From positions 186,001 to 250,000 of the forward strand of contig VCCI02000001.1 in assembly GCA_005938025.2 (NCBI GenBank): 64,000 bases of DNA. The letters are read 5' to 3'. This document shows, piece by piece, positions 8,461 through 17,012 of the stretch. The translations under genes and the position numbers were made by a program. The notes beneath the pieces are model-generated. The model was not told where the DNA came from, ran no database searches, and was given only the letters and a program-made list of their open reading frames with translations. Every line of letters begins with the position of its first letter. The stretch's first letter is position 1. The DNA comes from Inquilinus sp. KBS0705. GTDB lineage: Bacteria > Bacteroidota > Bacteroidia > Sphingobacteriales > Sphingobacteriaceae.

Positions 8461-9279
8461 CTATTTTTTTATAGGATAAACCGTGGCTATAAAGGTTTTA
8501 TCCATCGCCGATAGATAGTAGTTGTAGCCTATGGCTTTATGATCGGTAGTTAAAAATGCATCAACAGGGTACTCCATAATTGATTTTGCATCAAATGCGG
8601 TGTATTGCGTTTCGGCTTTGCTGTATTTTAAAAATATCTGGTCGTCAACATCTTCTTTGCTCCAGTTATTTGGCTCTCCGGCATAGTATGCATACACTTT
8701 AGGCTTATCCCATTTTATAGCGGCTACAGGGCTCGAGTGCTCGTGCACCAGGCCAATAGCATGGCCAATTTCGTGAGTGATAACACGGCTAAATTCCCGT
8801 TCTTCGGTAGTGCTGTCAAACCAGCCAAAGTTTATAGTTTGTTCGTTTTTTGGTACGTCCACAGCTTCAGAACCCACAACGCTCCACGAACTTTCGTCTT
8901 TATGCCATTTAAAACCTACACGCAGGTCAGAGCTTGCTCTGTTTGTTGTTTTAACAAATTTTATATTGGCATAAGCCGACCATACGCTGGCATACTTCAT
9001 TACCTTATCCTGAAAAAAGGCTGAGCCATTTAAAAAATAAACCTTTAAAATTTTACCGTTCGGCCATTTTTTAGCTTTTTCCAAGACGGCATCGGTGCTA
9101 ATGCTGCCATTGGCATTTGCTATTCTTTTATCGATACAAACCTTGGGGATGTAGGTGCTGCTTAACGCCAAATTGGTAGTTTCGGCAGCCGGCGAAGTGG
9201 TTAATTCTGTATTCTGTGTTTTGGTACAGGCAGAGGCCATCATTATAAGCACAATGGCAGTTAAGTACTTGTGTTTCAT
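8461..9279 (-). CDS. Astacin-like (M12A-type) zinc metallopeptidase lipoprotein, copy 1
   Basis: A 272-aa protein. The start ATG 9279 (MKHKYLTAIVLIMMASAC) gives a lipoprotein signal with lipobox ASAC; the 23-residue upstream extension is AT-rich noncoding-like and is rejected. The catalytic motif HEIGHAIGLVHEHS is HExxHxxGxxHE, with the three zinc His, the catalytic Glu and the astacin Glu after the third His. SIMEYP is the Met-turn. It is probably exported and anchored to the outer membrane, cleaving unknown proteins. It is a paralogue of the next gene (9393-10223), separated by 113 nt on the same strand. A minus-strand TATATTTG just upstream could be its -7 element. Confidence 0.85.
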   Translation of the reverse strand: MKHKYLTAIVLIMMASACTKTQNTELTTSPAAETTNLALSSTYIPKVCIDKRIANANGSISTDAVLEKAKKWPNGKILKVYFLNGSAFFQDKVMKYASVWSAYANIKFVKTTNRASSDLRVGFKWHKDESSWSVVGSEAVDVPKNEQTINFGWFDSTTEEREFSRVITHEIGHAIGLVHEHSSPVAAIKWDKPKVYAYYAGEPNNWSKEDVDDQIFLKYSKAETQYTAFDAKSIMEYPVDAFLTTDHKAIGYNYYLSAMDKTFIATVYPIKK

Positions 9280-9392
9280 TTTAAAAAGGGGTTTATCAAA
9301 TATAATAATATTTCTTATATATAAAAAATATTTATCGCTCGGTTTCAATAAGTTTTGAAATGGCGTTGATAATAAAGTGCAAATAGCTGTAA

Positions 9393-10223
9393 TTAATTAC
9401 TGCTGGTTTTTTTGGGATATATTTTGGCGATAAAAGCTTTATCAACCGACGACAGGTAGTAATTATACCCTATCGATTTACCGTCGGTGGTCAGCTTGCC
9501 ATCTACAGGGTATTCCATTATTGATTTAGCATCAAAGATGGTATACTGTGTGGCTGTTTTGCTGTATTTAAAAAAGATGTTGTCGTCAACATCTTTTTTT
9601 GACCAATTGTTGGGCGCCGCCGCATAGTATTTATAAACCTTAGGTTTATCCCATTTTATAGCCGCTACAGGGCTCGATTGCTCATGTACCAGGCCAATAG
9701 CATGCCCAATTTCGTGGCAAACCACTCGGCTGTATTCGGCATCGCTGGTGCTGGCGGTAAACCAGCCAAAGTTTACAGTTTCGCTATTTTTAAAGTAATT
9801 TGCATCGGTACCAATGTACGACCATGAACCCCCGTCGCCCCCATATTTAAAACCTACCCTAATATCTGAATTGGCCCTTGTGGTAGTAACCGCAAACTTA
9901 ATATTGGCGTATAACGACCATACACTGGCAAATTTTAAAACCTTGGCTTTAAAAAAGCTGTTGCCATTTAAAAAATAAACCCTGATGGTTTTACCGTTAG
10001 GCCAGTTTTTGCCTTTTAAAAATACCGCGTTGGTTTGTATTTGTCCGGTATCGGCAGTGATAATGGTGTTATCTATACATACATGTGGTATACTGTCTTC
10101 GCTGCTTGCAGCAAGGGCTATTGAATTTAATTCGGCTGACGGTTGCACATTGGTTTCGTTTGTTTTGGTACAAGCTGCAGCAAAAATCAATAAGAATAGT
10201 ATAGCCAGATACTTCGTTTTCAT
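9393..10223 (-). CDS. Astacin-like (M12A-type) zinc metallopeptidase lipoprotein, copy 2
   Basis: A 276-aa paralogue of the preceding protein; the C-terminal 230 residues are close to identical in layout. Start ATG 10223 (MKTKYLAILFLLIFAAAC) gives a lipoprotein signal with lipobox AAAC; a longer in-frame extension has no promoter support. The zinc motif is HEIGHAIGLVHEQS and the Met-turn SIMEYP. TACTTTTG on the minus strand at 10242-10249 lies 18 nt before the ATG and is its likely -7 element. Tandem duplication is evident; divergence is greatest in the linker after the lipid anchor. Substrates unknown. Confidence 0.85.
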   Translation of the reverse strand: MKTKYLAILFLLIFAAACTKTNETNVQPSAELNSIALAASSEDSIPHVCIDNTIITADTGQIQTNAVFLKGKNWPNGKTIRVYFLNGNSFFKAKVLKFASVWSLYANIKFAVTTTRANSDIRVGFKYGGDGGSWSYIGTDANYFKNSETVNFGWFTASTSDAEYSRVVCHEIGHAIGLVHEQSSPVAAIKWDKPKVYKYYAAAPNNWSKKDVDDNIFFKYSKTATQYTIFDAKSIMEYPVDGKLTTDGKSIGYNYYLSSVDKAFIAKIYPKKTSSN

Positions 10224-10241
10224 GTGTGCCGGGTATTTGTA

Positions 10242-10249
10242 CAAAAGTA
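10242..10249 (-). promoter_or_regulatory. -7 promoter element of astacin-like copy 2
   Basis: TACTTTTG on the minus strand, full match to TAnnTTTG, 18 nt before ATG 10223, supporting the short start with the lipoprotein signal. Confidence 0.5.
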
Positions 10250-10364
10250 CTATATTAATGTTTAATAATGCAAGTAACTGTTTGTCAATAACTTTAAGTT
10301 GTTGGCTTTGTATAAATAGCCGCATTTAAAGCCTGCAAATGGTTTAATTTGTATTTTTATATAT

Positions 10365-10631
10365 ATGATAAACCTGCCCGAAAATAAGCAACTGCATTTT
10401 GAGCGCGACAATAAAAAAATAAGGCTGGTGCTTACAAACGGCGACCATGAATTGGCTTGCCGTAAAGAGACAGCAAGTAAAATGCTCAGCTTTTTAACAT
10501 CGGCAAACGAGGTATTATTTAAAGGCCGCCTGCAATTGCGCAAAAACGATGATGATACTTTAACCGTCGCCTTAAAAGGGGCGGTAGCAGGTACTATCAG
10601 CATCGCCGCTTTTAAAAAGGAATTGGGTTAA
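10365..10631 (+). CDS. Small cytoplasmic protein, unknown function
   Basis: An 88-aa soluble protein rich in Lys, Asp and Leu, with no signal or membrane segment. The alternation of charged and hydrophobic residues suggests an alpha/beta fold (RLVLTNGDHELACRK; LTVALKGAVAGTI). I recognise no family. TATTTTTA, one base off the -7 consensus, ends 5 nt before the ATG. It lies 51 nt before the DoxX-like gene on the same strand and may be cotranscribed. Confidence 0.6.
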   Translation: MINLPENKQLHFERDNKKIRLVLTNGDHELACRKETASKMLSFLTSANEVLFKGRLQLRKNDDDTLTVALKGAVAGTISIAAFKKELG

Positions 10632-10682
10632 GTTTATCCTTATTGATATTTAGTATATTAGGGCTACCCGAACCCACAATAT

Positions 10683-11972
10683 ATGACAACCACTGTTGCC
10701 GAACCTGCCGTATGGAGCGGCCCCCGCAAGGTGGCCGTGCGCTTTGCTACTATATTTTTTACCTTATATGTATTGCTGGAACCTAACGGCGTATTGCCTT
10801 ATATGGATGTGGTATACAACTACTACATTATCCCCATTAACAAATTGATCGTTTGGACGGCCTCGCACATATTTCATACCGGCCCGGTATCATTTGAACC
10901 TACCGGCAGCGGCGACACGCTGCGCGATTATATTACCTATTTCCTGATACTTGCATTCGCCTTTATTGGCGCCCTTATATGGTCGTTGGCTGATCGCAGA
11001 GCACGCAATTATAACAATATGTTTTACTGGCTTACGGTAATTGTACGCTATTATGTTGCCTTTACCATGATAAGCTATGGTGGGGTAAAGGTTATAAAAC
11101 TGCAATTTGCCGGGCCAACGCCCGACAGGCTTTTGCAAACCTATGGCAATTCATCGCCCATGGGCCTTGCCTGGACGTATATGGGTTTCTCGGACGGGTT
11201 TAACTACTTTACCGGTATGGGCGAGCTTACCTGCGGGCTACTGCTGCTGTTCCGCAAAACGGCTACACTGGGGGCGGTAGTAGGGCTGGTAGTAGCAGCC
11301 AATATTATGGCGGTAAACTATTGCTTTGATGTACCGGTGAAGCTGCTATCGACCATGTTAACGTTAATGTGCCTGTTTTTACTGAGCAAGGATGCCATAA
11401 GGCTGGTTAACTTCTTTTTTCTGAATAAAACCGCGCAGCCGGCTAACCTTAGTCCGCATACGTTTAAAAAACGCTGGAAGAACGTTTCGCTAACTACGGT
11501 TAAATATTTGCTGATAGCCTATACGCTGTACGCCAACATCAGCGGCGATATAAGCGCCATGAGCCAGTATGGCGATGCCGCCCCAAAGCCGCCGCTATAT
11601 GGTATTTACAACGTACAAAGCTTTGTGCGTAACAACGATACTATACCGCCATTGGCAACCGATACGGCCCGCTGGCATAAGCTTACCGTAAGCTATAGCG
11701 GCGGCGCCAGGGTAATAATGATGAACGACAGCATTAAACGCTACGATTTTAAAATTGATACGCTGAAGCATACCATTGTGATGAATACCTATATTGATAC
11801 CCTTACTAAAGGCTATTACACCTACACGCAGCCCAATAAAGATGTGTTGCTGCTAAAAGGTAAGTTTCACCAGGATTCGCTGCATATACGCCTGAACAGG
11901 TACGACCTGAAAAACTTCAGGCTATTGAACCGTGGTTTTCATTGGGTAAATGAGCAGGCTTTTAATAGGTAG
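10683..11972 (+). CDS. DoxX-like integral membrane protein with C-terminal soluble domain
   Basis: A 429-aa protein. The first 280 residues contain about six hydrophobic segments, including RYYVAFTMISYGGVKVIKLQF and the segment with TGMGELTCGLLLLFRKTATLGAVVGL, which resembles DoxX/SURF4-type membrane domains. The last 130 residues are hydrophilic and probably periplasmic or cytosolic beta-rich (RNNDTIPPLATDTARWHKL; RGFHWVNEQAF). Similar proteins occur in Bacteroidota without an assigned role. No catalytic motif is evident. Placement in the DoxX group is by resemblance, so the assignment is moderate. Confidence 0.7.
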   Translation: MTTTVAEPAVWSGPRKVAVRFATIFFTLYVLLEPNGVLPYMDVVYNYYIIPINKLIVWTASHIFHTGPVSFEPTGSGDTLRDYITYFLILAFAFIGALIWSLADRRARNYNNMFYWLTVIVRYYVAFTMISYGGVKVIKLQFAGPTPDRLLQTYGNSSPMGLAWTYMGFSDGFNYFTGMGELTCGLLLLFRKTATLGAVVGLVVAANIMAVNYCFDVPVKLLSTMLTLMCLFLLSKDAIRLVNFFFLNKTAQPANLSPHTFKKRWKNVSLTTVKYLLIAYTLYANISGDISAMSQYGDAAPKPPLYGIYNVQSFVRNNDTIPPLATDTARWHKLTVSYSGGARVIMMNDSIKRYDFKIDTLKHTIVMNTYIDTLTKGYYTYTQPNKDVLLLKGKFHQDSLHIRLNRYDLKNFRLLNRGFHWVNEQAFNR

Positions 11973-12040
11973 GGGGTGATAAGCGGTAGCGGGGGGGGCG
12001 ATACAACGAATAGATGCGGCCGGAGGCCTTATAATAGCAA

Positions 12041-12940
12041 TCACTTCCCTTTAACAAGCATTCCTGTTTGCCAATCCCGGGCTATAACTAACCCGTTTTT
12101 CAATAATACGGCTTCAATTGGCTGGCTTCCGGTTTTGCATTGGTAATCAATCTTAAAATATTTATTTAACCCTATTACATCACCGCTGAAAGGGCGGGCT
12201 ACAATGCACCAATCGTTTTCTGCATTAAAACTAAACTTGCCTATAAATTGCGAACACCCCTCTGCTTCATCCTGTAATTTAATTGCTTGTTTAACTTCCC
12301 AATTTTCTAACCTAATAAGAGTGTCGTAATCTGCAACCCAAATGCTATTGTTTATGATGACTGGTTCGGGGTTCCCACGTTTACCAGCCAGCGTAACTTT
12401 AGCTATTATTTTGCCGTCATTTAAACTATATCTGTAAAGGAAACTGTCGCGCTGCACAGTAAAAATAAGCTCATTACTAAATTCGGTTACACTGGTTAAC
12501 CCCTGATAGCCAAAATCAAAAGCACCATTTTTAAACCACTCGATTTTTTCATCCTCTAAGCAAATCATATTTGCCTTTATTTTTATAAGATGAAATTCTC
12601 TATCGTCCGCTAAAGCAAATGCACATATATAATACTTGGGTATAAATTGGCTGAATGAAATATCACCCGTAAACGAAGTTTTGAAATTGTCAAAATATAT
12701 TTTGCAATACTCCTTTTTTGGCTTCTTAAAATGATGAACAGAGATGGCTATTTTAGAATCTTCGTAATGATGAACAATAGAAAAATATCCATCAATGCCC
12801 TCTGTAAGGGTTAAGTGCTTCGCGTCGGATATTTTTATGGATGAGTGTTGTTGCTCAACGCCATTATAAACCCACAGGGTGCCCTTATCTATCCACCCTA
12901 AATTCGAGATTGCTATTTGCAAGCTTTCGTTAAAAATCAT
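12041..12940 (-). CDS. Hypothetical protein, possibly beta-propeller-like
   Basis: A 299-aa soluble protein without signal peptide. It is rich in aromatic and beta-branched residues with recurring short strands (NNSIWVADYDTLIRLENWEV; NELIFTVQRDSFLYRYSLNDG), suggesting a propeller-like or other all-beta fold. I recognise no family. It is flanked by a divergent SDR gene and a convergent DoxX-like gene and appears monocistronic. Base composition of the gene is more A/T-rich than its neighbours, compatible with later acquisition, but this is only an impression. Confidence 0.65.
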   Translation of the reverse strand: MIFNESLQIAISNLGWIDKGTLWVYNGVEQQHSSIKISDAKHLTLTEGIDGYFSIVHHYEDSKIAISVHHFKKPKKEYCKIYFDNFKTSFTGDISFSQFIPKYYICAFALADDREFHLIKIKANMICLEDEKIEWFKNGAFDFGYQGLTSVTEFSNELIFTVQRDSFLYRYSLNDGKIIAKVTLAGKRGNPEPVIINNSIWVADYDTLIRLENWEVKQAIKLQDEAEGCSQFIGKFSFNAENDWCIVARPFSGDVIGLNKYFKIDYQCKTGSQPIEAVLLKNGLVIARDWQTGMLVKGK

Positions 12941-13104
12941 AGTGAATAAAACTAAATAAAATATGACAATTTATTACCTGCTGCCACGCGTGCAGCGTGT
13001 GTCTTGTAAGATCACCATTTTACCGTTTCGGCTAAACTAAACGCAGATTTGGATAAATCCGCCTGAACAAAGCAGCGCATCTTTGTTTAACAAAAATAAA
13101 CAAG

Positions 13105-13980
13105 ATGAAAGTATTTGTTACAGGGGCCACGGGCTTCATTGGTACTGCCATTGTGCAGCAATTATTAAGTGCCGGCCACCAGGTATTGGGACTGGCGCGT
13201 TCAGATGCCTCGGCCCAAAAGCTGATAGCTGCAGGGGCAGAGGTACAACGCGGCGATTTGGAAGACCTGGAGAGTTTGCGTAATGGCGCTGCACAAGCCG
13301 ACGGCGTGATACATGCCGGCTTTATACACGACTTTACCCGCCTTGCCGAAGTTTGCGAGGTAGATAAAATAGCTATTGAAACGATAGGCGAAGTACTGGC
13401 CGGTAGCGACCGTCCCTTTATAGTTACATCGGGCACAGCAATGGTAGCTCCCGGTAAATTGGCTACCGAAGATATAAAGCCACCCGTAAACCCGGCATGG
13501 CCGCGCGCATCTGAACAAGCAGGGGATGCCGCAGGTGCCGCCTCTGTGCGTTTATCGCCATCGGTACATGGCGAGGATGATAAGCATGGCTTTGTACCCA
13601 TATTGGTTAACATCGCCCGCGAAAAAGGATTTTCGGCCTATATAGGCGAGGGGCTTAACAGGTGGAACGCCGTGCACCGCTTAGATGCCGCGCGTTTATT
13701 TGTTTTAGCGCTTGAAAATGCCGAGCCGGGCGTCCGTTACCACGCATCAGCCGAAGAAGCTATTACCGTTAAGTCTATTGCCGAAGCCATAGCCAAGCAA
13801 TTGAATATACCGGCCAGATCAATAACCCCCGAAGTCGCGGCAGAACATTTTGGATGGTTTGCCCATATGGCAGCGGTAGACTGCCCATCGTCGAGCCGGT
13901 GGACGCAGGAAACTTTAAACTGGCAGCCTACACATGCTACCTTGTTAACCGATATAGCCAACGGCATTTATACCCAATAA
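13105..13980 (+). CDS. SDR family oxidoreductase, extended/NAD-dependent epimerase type
   Basis: A 291-aa Rossmann-fold protein beginning MKVFVTGATGFIGTAIVQQL, whose TGATGFIG is the extended-SDR nucleotide-binding motif. GVIHAGFIHDF and the strand FIVTSGTAMV follow at the usual places. The catalytic YxxxK is not obvious (WPRASEQAG at the expected place), so the activity may differ from classical epimerases or the protein may act as an NmrA-like sensor. It precedes an AraC-family regulator by 20 nt, a common pairing in which the regulator controls the oxidoreductase. Substrate unknown. Confidence 0.85.
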   Translation: MKVFVTGATGFIGTAIVQQLLSAGHQVLGLARSDASAQKLIAAGAEVQRGDLEDLESLRNGAAQADGVIHAGFIHDFTRLAEVCEVDKIAIETIGEVLAGSDRPFIVTSGTAMVAPGKLATEDIKPPVNPAWPRASEQAGDAAGAASVRLSPSVHGEDDKHGFVPILVNIAREKGFSAYIGEGLNRWNAVHRLDAARLFVLALENAEPGVRYHASAEEAITVKSIAEAIAKQLNIPARSITPEVAAEHFGWFAHMAAVDCPSSSRWTQETLNWQPTHATLLTDIANGIYTQ

Positions 13981-14000
13981 ATTAAATATTTTTATACATT

Positions 14001-14924
14001 ATGAGCAACCCGCAGCTTTTCCGTTTCAAAACCATTACCGAATACCACCGGGCTGCGGGCCTGCCCAAGCCTGCGCACCCGCTCATCAGTGTAGTGCATA
14101 TGAGCGACATTAACAGGCCATTGATAGAAGGCCCCTATAACATCATCTATGATTTTTATTCAATAGCGATGAAAAGGATGCCGCACGCTAAATTTAAATA
14201 CGGCCAGCAGGCAAGCGATTTTGATGAAGGAGTGCTGTTTTTTATGTCGCCGGGCCAGGTTTTTGGGGTAGATTGGCTAAAGGGTGCCACCAGGCATAAG
14301 CCAGAAGGCTGGATGATCCTTATTCACCCGGATATTTTGTGGAACACGCCGCTTGCAAAAACTATCAAACAATACGAGTTTTTCTCCTACTCGGTATACG
14401 AAGCGCTTTTCCTTTCGGACAAAGAAGAAACGATGCTTACCAGCATTGCCAACAATATCGAACAGGAGTATCATGCCAATATAGACCGTTTTAGTGCAAG
14501 CGTTATCATCGCCCAGCTCGAACTGCTGCTAACCTACTCGGAGCGTTTTTATCAGCGCCAGTTTATCACCCGCAAGGTGGCCAGTCACGAGATACTGACC
14601 AAACTGGAAGACCTGCTGAGCCACTATTTTAATAGCGGCTTGCTGGCGCAAAAAGGCCTGCCCAGTGTAGCCTATATTGCCGAAAGTTTGAATATTTCGC
14701 CGGGGTATTTGAGTGGCCTGCTAAAATCATTAACGGGCCAAAACACACAGCAGCACCTGCACAACAAACTGATAGAACTGGCAAAAGAAAAACTATCGAC
14801 TACTAATTTAACCGTAAGCGAGATAGCCTATGAGCTTGGCTTTGAACATTTGCAGTCGTTCAGTAAGCTTTTTAAAACTAAAACCAACCTCTCGCCAATG
14901 GAATTTCGCCATTCCTTTAATTGA
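14001..14924 (+). CDS. AraC family transcriptional regulator
   Basis: A 307-aa protein. The N-terminal 190 residues form an AraC-type cupin-like sensor (VHMSDINRP...GVLFFMSPGQVFGVDW). The C-terminal 100 residues carry two helix-turn-helix units: SVAYIAESLNISPGYLSGLLK and TVSEIAYELGFEHLQSFSKL, with the family ending FKTKTNLSPMEFRHS. It binds DNA, probably near its own operon with the SDR gene located 20 nt upstream. The inducer is not predictable. Confidence 0.92.
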   Translation: MSNPQLFRFKTITEYHRAAGLPKPAHPLISVVHMSDINRPLIEGPYNIIYDFYSIAMKRMPHAKFKYGQQASDFDEGVLFFMSPGQVFGVDWLKGATRHKPEGWMILIHPDILWNTPLAKTIKQYEFFSYSVYEALFLSDKEETMLTSIANNIEQEYHANIDRFSASVIIAQLELLLTYSERFYQRQFITRKVASHEILTKLEDLLSHYFNSGLLAQKGLPSVAYIAESLNISPGYLSGLLKSLTGQNTQQHLHNKLIELAKEKLSTTNLTVSEIAYELGFEHLQSFSKLFKTKTNLSPMEFRHSFN

Positions 14925-14954
14925 TTTAAGCTAGGATTTTTTATCCAATATGAT

Positions 14955-14962
14955 TAAATTTG
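14955..14962 (+). promoter_or_regulatory. -7 promoter element of the toxin-antitoxin operon
   Basis: TAAATTTG ends 5 nt before ATG 14968. It lies inside the longer reading frame that begins at 14950, so the shorter antitoxin start is preferred and the mRNA would be leaderless. Confidence 0.5.
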
Positions 14963-14967
14963 TCTAT

Positions 14968-15183
14968 ATGGAACAGTTAATCATTAATATCCCTGAGTCG
15001 AAAAGCGCCGAGATAAGGAAATTTTTGAAAACGATGGGCGTTCTTATTGATAGTCCGAACAGGTTTAACCTGGAAGCCTATAAGGCGAAAATTGCTAAAA
15101 TTAGCACATGGTCTGAAGATGAACTGAAAGCATTGGAAGAAGGCCGGAAAGCTATTGACAACATTAAGCCGCAGGAATGGTAA
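14968..15183 (+). CDS. Antitoxin of a VapBC-type toxin-antitoxin pair
   Basis: A 71-aa acidic protein (MEQLIINIPESKSAEIRKFL...) with a short N-terminal strand that could form a ribbon-helix-helix-like dimer and a C-terminal helix rich in Glu and Lys (STWSEDELKALEEGRKAID) of the kind that occupies a PIN-toxin active site. Its stop overlaps the toxin start by 7 nt, the classic antitoxin-toxin arrangement. It probably binds and neutralises the toxin and represses the operon. The family of the antitoxin itself is not assigned. Confidence 0.75.
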   Translation: MEQLIINIPESKSAEIRKFLKTMGVLIDSPNRFNLEAYKAKIAKISTWSEDELKALEEGRKAIDNIKPQEW

Positions 15184-15551
15184 TTGATACCTGCATATTT
15201 ATTGAACATCTGAGGGCAAAAGACAGGGCCAAATCTATATTAGCTACCCTGTTTACCAATGAACCCATATACGTATCCGCAGTAACAGTATTTGAACTGT
15301 ATAGCGGTGCCACTACTCCCCAAAAACGACAAGATGTAGCAGCAGTAACAGAGGACCTTACGCTGTTGCCTTTTGATGCAGCGGTAGCCGCCAAAGCAGG
15401 GGATATTTACCAAACGCTTAAAAAGCAAAATAAGCTAATTGGCGTGGCCGACATCATGATAGCAGCAACTTGCCTAACCTTTGACCAGCCTATACTGACA
15501 TCAAATAAAAAACATTTTAAACAGGTTGAAAGCCTTAATGTGCTTCCATAA
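15177..15551 (+). CDS. PIN-domain ribonuclease toxin, VapC-like
   Basis: A 124-aa PIN domain. Acidic active-site residues are visible: Asp4 in VIDTCIFIEHL, Glu40 in FELYSGA, and Asp92 in GVADIMIAAT, with the trailing LTSNKKHF typical of VapC. VapC proteins are Mg2+-dependent RNases that cut tRNA or rRNA. It overlaps the antitoxin gene by 7 nt, so translation is coupled. Full length for the family, with no frameshift, so the module is probably functional. Confidence 0.88.
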   Translation: MVIDTCIFIEHLRAKDRAKSILATLFTNEPIYVSAVTVFELYSGATTPQKRQDVAAVTEDLTLLPFDAAVAAKAGDIYQTLKKQNKLIGVADIMIAATCLTFDQPILTSNKKHFKQVESLNVLP

Positions 15552-15555
15552 TAAA

Positions 15556-15843
15556 ATGAATACTTTAACCGACTTTAAAGCATCGTTAAATAATGATCAG
15601 CCCGCAGGCAACCTATCGGTGCAGCTAATAAGCCTCTGGTATGATGGCAAAGACAACTGGCAAAAAGCGCATGCAGAGGTAGATCAGCTTACAGATAAGC
15701 AGTCGGCATGGGTGCATGCATACCTGCACCGCAAAGAGGGCGACATTTGGAACGCTGATTATTGGTATAGCAGGGCCGGTAAAACCCGCCCCAACTTGTC
15801 GTTAGACGAAGAGTGGGAGCAACTGGTATCCTATTTTCTTTAA
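15556..15843 (+). CDS. Conserved small protein (HRKEGD-type), cotranscribed with VapBC
   Basis: A 95-aa soluble protein with start ATG 15556, 4 nt after the toxin stop. It contains WVHAYLHRKEGDIWNADYWY and ends EEWEQLVSYFL, which I recognise from small uncharacterised proteins found widely in Proteobacteria and Bacteroidota. No function is known. Its position makes it part of the toxin-antitoxin operon by spacing, though the family is not usually a toxin-antitoxin component. Its stop overlaps the convergent EamA gene by 4 nt. Confidence 0.75.
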   Translation: MNTLTDFKASLNNDQPAGNLSVQLISLWYDGKDNWQKAHAEVDQLTDKQSAWVHAYLHRKEGDIWNADYWYSRAGKTRPNLSLDEEWEQLVSYFL

Positions 15844-16772
15844 GCCGGTACTTTTTGCTTTTTCTTAAACTCCACTTTGGTTAAATAAACCCCGCCCAAT
15901 ATGATAAACAGGCAGGCTATTTGGCCTATCGTAATGGTTTCGCCGTAGTACCAGCCCCAGCCAAAGGCAACAAAGGGTATCCCGTAGCTGGCCGTTGAGG
16001 TAAACAATACGCTGGTGCGCTGTACCAGGGCGTAAAACAGCATCCAGGCTATGGCGGTGCCCAGCATGCCTAATGTACATACCGCCAAACAGGCTTTTAT
16101 ATATTTAGGCTGGTGCAGCGGCAGCGCGAAAAAGCCGCTTTGCCATAGTATAAGTAACGATGGCAACGACACGGCTATAAGCGAGAAGGCGGTGATCACC
16201 ATTGGGCTTACACCATTTAAATGGCGTTTTACCATTACTATGTTAAGCCCGTAAGATATGGTAGCCAGTATAACCAGCCCGCCGTAGCTAACTTGCCCTG
16301 CGCTGCCGTGTTTTTGCACATAATACAGGGCCACAATACCGCCAAAACCGATAATGATACCTATAATTTGGTTAACAGGGATGCGTATACGAAAGAAGAT
16401 AAAACCCAGTATGATGGCAAAAATAGGGGTGAGGGAGTTGAGCGTACCGGCAAAGGCGCTGTCTATCCGGGTTTCGGCAATGCAGAACAAAAATGCGGGT
16501 AAAAAACTGCCAAACACACCCGAAAATACCAGCCAGCCCGATAGCTTGAACGGTATTTTGCTCCAATGCCTGGCCAGCACGGGCGCCAATACTACGCCTG
16601 CCGATATAATGCGGATAGCGGCTACCTGTACAGCGGTAAGCAAGGGTTTGCGGTCATCATCGTAAAGGCCCAGCTTCATCAGAATGAACGAACTGCCCCA
16701 TATAAGGCAGATGGATAAAAACATTAGCCAGTTAACTACTTTAGGGGGCAAAAACGAGGGGCCGGGTTGCAT
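15840..16772 (-). CDS. EamA/DMT family transporter
   Basis: A 310-aa protein of ten predicted membrane segments in two repeated five-helix halves, with the EamA signature LIWGSSFILMKLGL near the start and TSVLFTSTASYGIPFVAFGWGWYYGE near the end. DMT exporters move small metabolites such as amino acids or nucleotides; the substrate is unknown. The frame is open for another 57 codons upstream, but those codons lie in a dispersed repeat (16807-16945), so ATG 16772 (MQPGPSFLPPKVV) is chosen. Confidence 0.85.
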   Translation of the reverse strand: MQPGPSFLPPKVVNWLMFLSICLIWGSSFILMKLGLYDDDRKPLLTAVQVAAIRIISAGVVLAPVLARHWSKIPFKLSGWLVFSGVFGSFLPAFLFCIAETRIDSAFAGTLNSLTPIFAIILGFIFFRIRIPVNQIIGIIIGFGGIVALYYVQKHGSAGQVSYGGLVILATISYGLNIVMVKRHLNGVSPMVITAFSLIAVSLPSLLILWQSGFFALPLHQPKYIKACLAVCTLGMLGTAIAWMLFYALVQRTSVLFTSTASYGIPFVAFGWGWYYGETITIGQIACLFIILGGVYLTKVEFKKKQKVPA

Positions 16773-16806
16773 GCTGCAAAATACGGATAAAAATGCAAAA
16801 CGTGAA

Positions 16807-16945
16807 TGTTCGCCGGGCGAGTGACTCACCCCTGCCCCTCTATACGCTCCGCGTAAAGAGGGGTCTTTTTTTCTTACTCTTAAACCCTCTTTCCGCAGCG
16901 CGGAGAGAGGGTCGAACAGCGAAGCGCATTCGGGGTGAGTCAACC
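16807..16945. repeat. Composite intergenic inverted repeat
   Basis: Outer arms TGACTCACCCC (about 16822-16832) and GGGGTGAGTCA (about 16932-16942) are inverted copies. Two inner hairpins lie between: CCCCTCTATACGCTCCGCGTAAAGAGGGG-like and CCCTCTTTCCGC/GCGGAGAGAGGG. The inner CTCTCTCCGC hairpin recurs at 63243-63268. Confidence 0.65.
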
Positions 16946-16960
16946 AAGCGGTATCACAAC

Positions 16961-16994
16961 AAAAAAGGCTCCCGGATTCCGGGAGCCTTTTTTG
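16961..16994 (-). terminator. Terminator of the Oar-like TonB receptor gene
   Basis: AGGCTCCCGG/CCGGGAGCCT is a strong 10-bp stem with a 2-4 nt loop, flanked by A6 and T6, immediately after the minus-strand receptor gene. Confidence 0.85.
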
Positions 16995-17012
16995 TTATAT
17001 AAACTTTGGTTA

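Noticed and set aside
13032..13613. 193-codon open frame antisense to the SDR gene
   Set aside because: Ser/Ala/Pro-rich shadow of the SDR coding sequence, no family resemblance.
16773..16943. 57-residue N-terminal extension of the EamA transporter
   Set aside because: Encoded by an intergenic repeat; the hydrophobic EamA core starts right after ATG 16772.
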